Part shown: piece by piece, positions 34,234 to 34,431 of the stretch
Numbering within the stretch: the first letter of the stretch is position 1
Layout of the letters: every line of letters starts with the position of its first letter
DNA from: Xanthobacteraceae bacterium
GTDB taxonomy: Bacteria; Pseudomonadota; Alphaproteobacteria; Rhizobiales; Xanthobacteraceae
Direction: 5' to 3'
DNA length: 34,431 bases
Assembly (NCBI GenBank): GCA_019747015.1
Contig: JAIERI010000060.1
Coordinates: 1 to 34,431, forward strand
Notes under the pieces: model-generated
Seen by the model: the letters and a program-made list of their open reading frames with translations, nothing else
The model's database searches: none
Told to the model about the DNA's origin: nothing
Position numbers and translations under genes: made by a program

Positions 34234-34431
34234 ATGGCTGATAACGACAACACGCTGATCCTGGAAACCACCCAGGGCGAAGTCACCATCGAGATGCGGC
34301 CGGACCTCGCGCCCGGTCACGTCGCGCGTATCAAGGAGCTGGTGCGTGAAGGCTTCTATGACGGCATCGTCTTTCACCGTGTGATCGACGGCTTCATGGC
34401 GCAAACCGGTTGTCCCGACGGCACCGGCATG
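34234..34431 (+). CDS. Cytoplasmic cyclophilin-type isomerase (3' partial)
   Basis: Starts at ATG 34234 after GAGAAAG (34219-34225) and runs off the right edge after 66 codons. It begins MADNDNTLILETTQGEVTIE, has no signal peptide and contains FHRVIDGFMAQTGCPDGTG, nearly identical in its active-site segment to the preceding gene. This is a PpiB-like cytoplasmic isomerase, probably a duplication of its neighbour with different targeting. The C-terminal half is not visible. Confidence 0.93.
   Translation, partial: MADNDNTLILETTQGEVTIEMRPDLAPGHVARIKELVREGFYDGIVFHRVIDGFMAQTGCPDGTGM

Overview
The window is a stretch of core chromosome from a GC-rich alphaproteobacterium. It most probably belongs to the Bradyrhizobium / Rhodopseudomonas / Nitrobacter / Afipia group (Nitrobacteraceae, Hyphomicrobiales). 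The basis is protein resemblance recalled from that group, the order nagZ-scpA-scpB-tatABC-serS-surE-pcm, an alphaproteobacterial LexA box (GAAC-N7-GAAC) before uvrA, DUF1127 and Omp31-type genes, and a short hairpin resembling a repeat common in that order. I saw no rRNA, tRNA, CRISPR array, prophage, transposase or plasmid signal.

Layout. (1) 1-7574, + strand: a SPOR-domain membrane protein (5' end cut off), then nagZ, scpA, scpB, tatA, tatB, tatC, serS and surE, mostly overlapping or tightly spaced. (2) 7615-10325: a lone receiver-domain protein on the - strand splits surE from pcm and an NlpD/DipM-like LysM-LytM lipoprotein, giving a surE-x-pcm-nlpD arrangement like the gammaproteobacterial one but without rpoS. 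(3) 10443-12375: two small exported Cys-containing proteins of unknown role and a DUF815-type AAA ATPase. (4) 12376-12734: two adjacent long imperfect palindromes and a good sigma70-like promoter. (5) 12735-16994: yajC-secD-secF, followed by two translationally coupled genes whose closest recognisable relatives are the mitochondrial complex I assembly factors NDUFAF3 (Mth938 fold) and NDUFAF6 (phytoene-synthase-like). (6) 16991-20899, - strand: trmFO, a DUF1127 mini-protein, an MltB-type lytic transglycosylase and a DUF2189 membrane protein. (7) 21304-24447: small accessory genes (DUF3597, a FAH-family hydrolase with a twin-arginine signal, DUF2853, a small GNAT, an SPW-type membrane protein, and a 42-residue DnaJ-like zinc-finger peptide). 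(8) 24479-34431: uvrA (-), an Omp31/Omp25-like porin (-), ssb (+), marC-type (-), gyrA, coaD, an exported cyclophilin and the start of a cytoplasmic cyclophilin.

How it fits together. The genes are mainly envelope and housekeeping functions: protein export (Tat, SecDF-YajC), peptidoglycan turnover and division (SPOR, NagZ, LytM factor, MltB), chromosome segregation and topology (ScpAB, GyrA), DNA repair (UvrA, SSB), protein repair and folding (Pcm, cyclophilins) and translation (SerS, TrmFO). No obviously new multi-gene system is visible. The items most worth following up are the secDF-NDUFAF3-NDUFAF6 operon, the paired palindromes before yajC, the 42-aa zinc-finger gene, the AT-rich codon patches inside serS, and the Tat-signal FAH hydrolase. 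All family assignments were made by eye from motifs; no database search was run.
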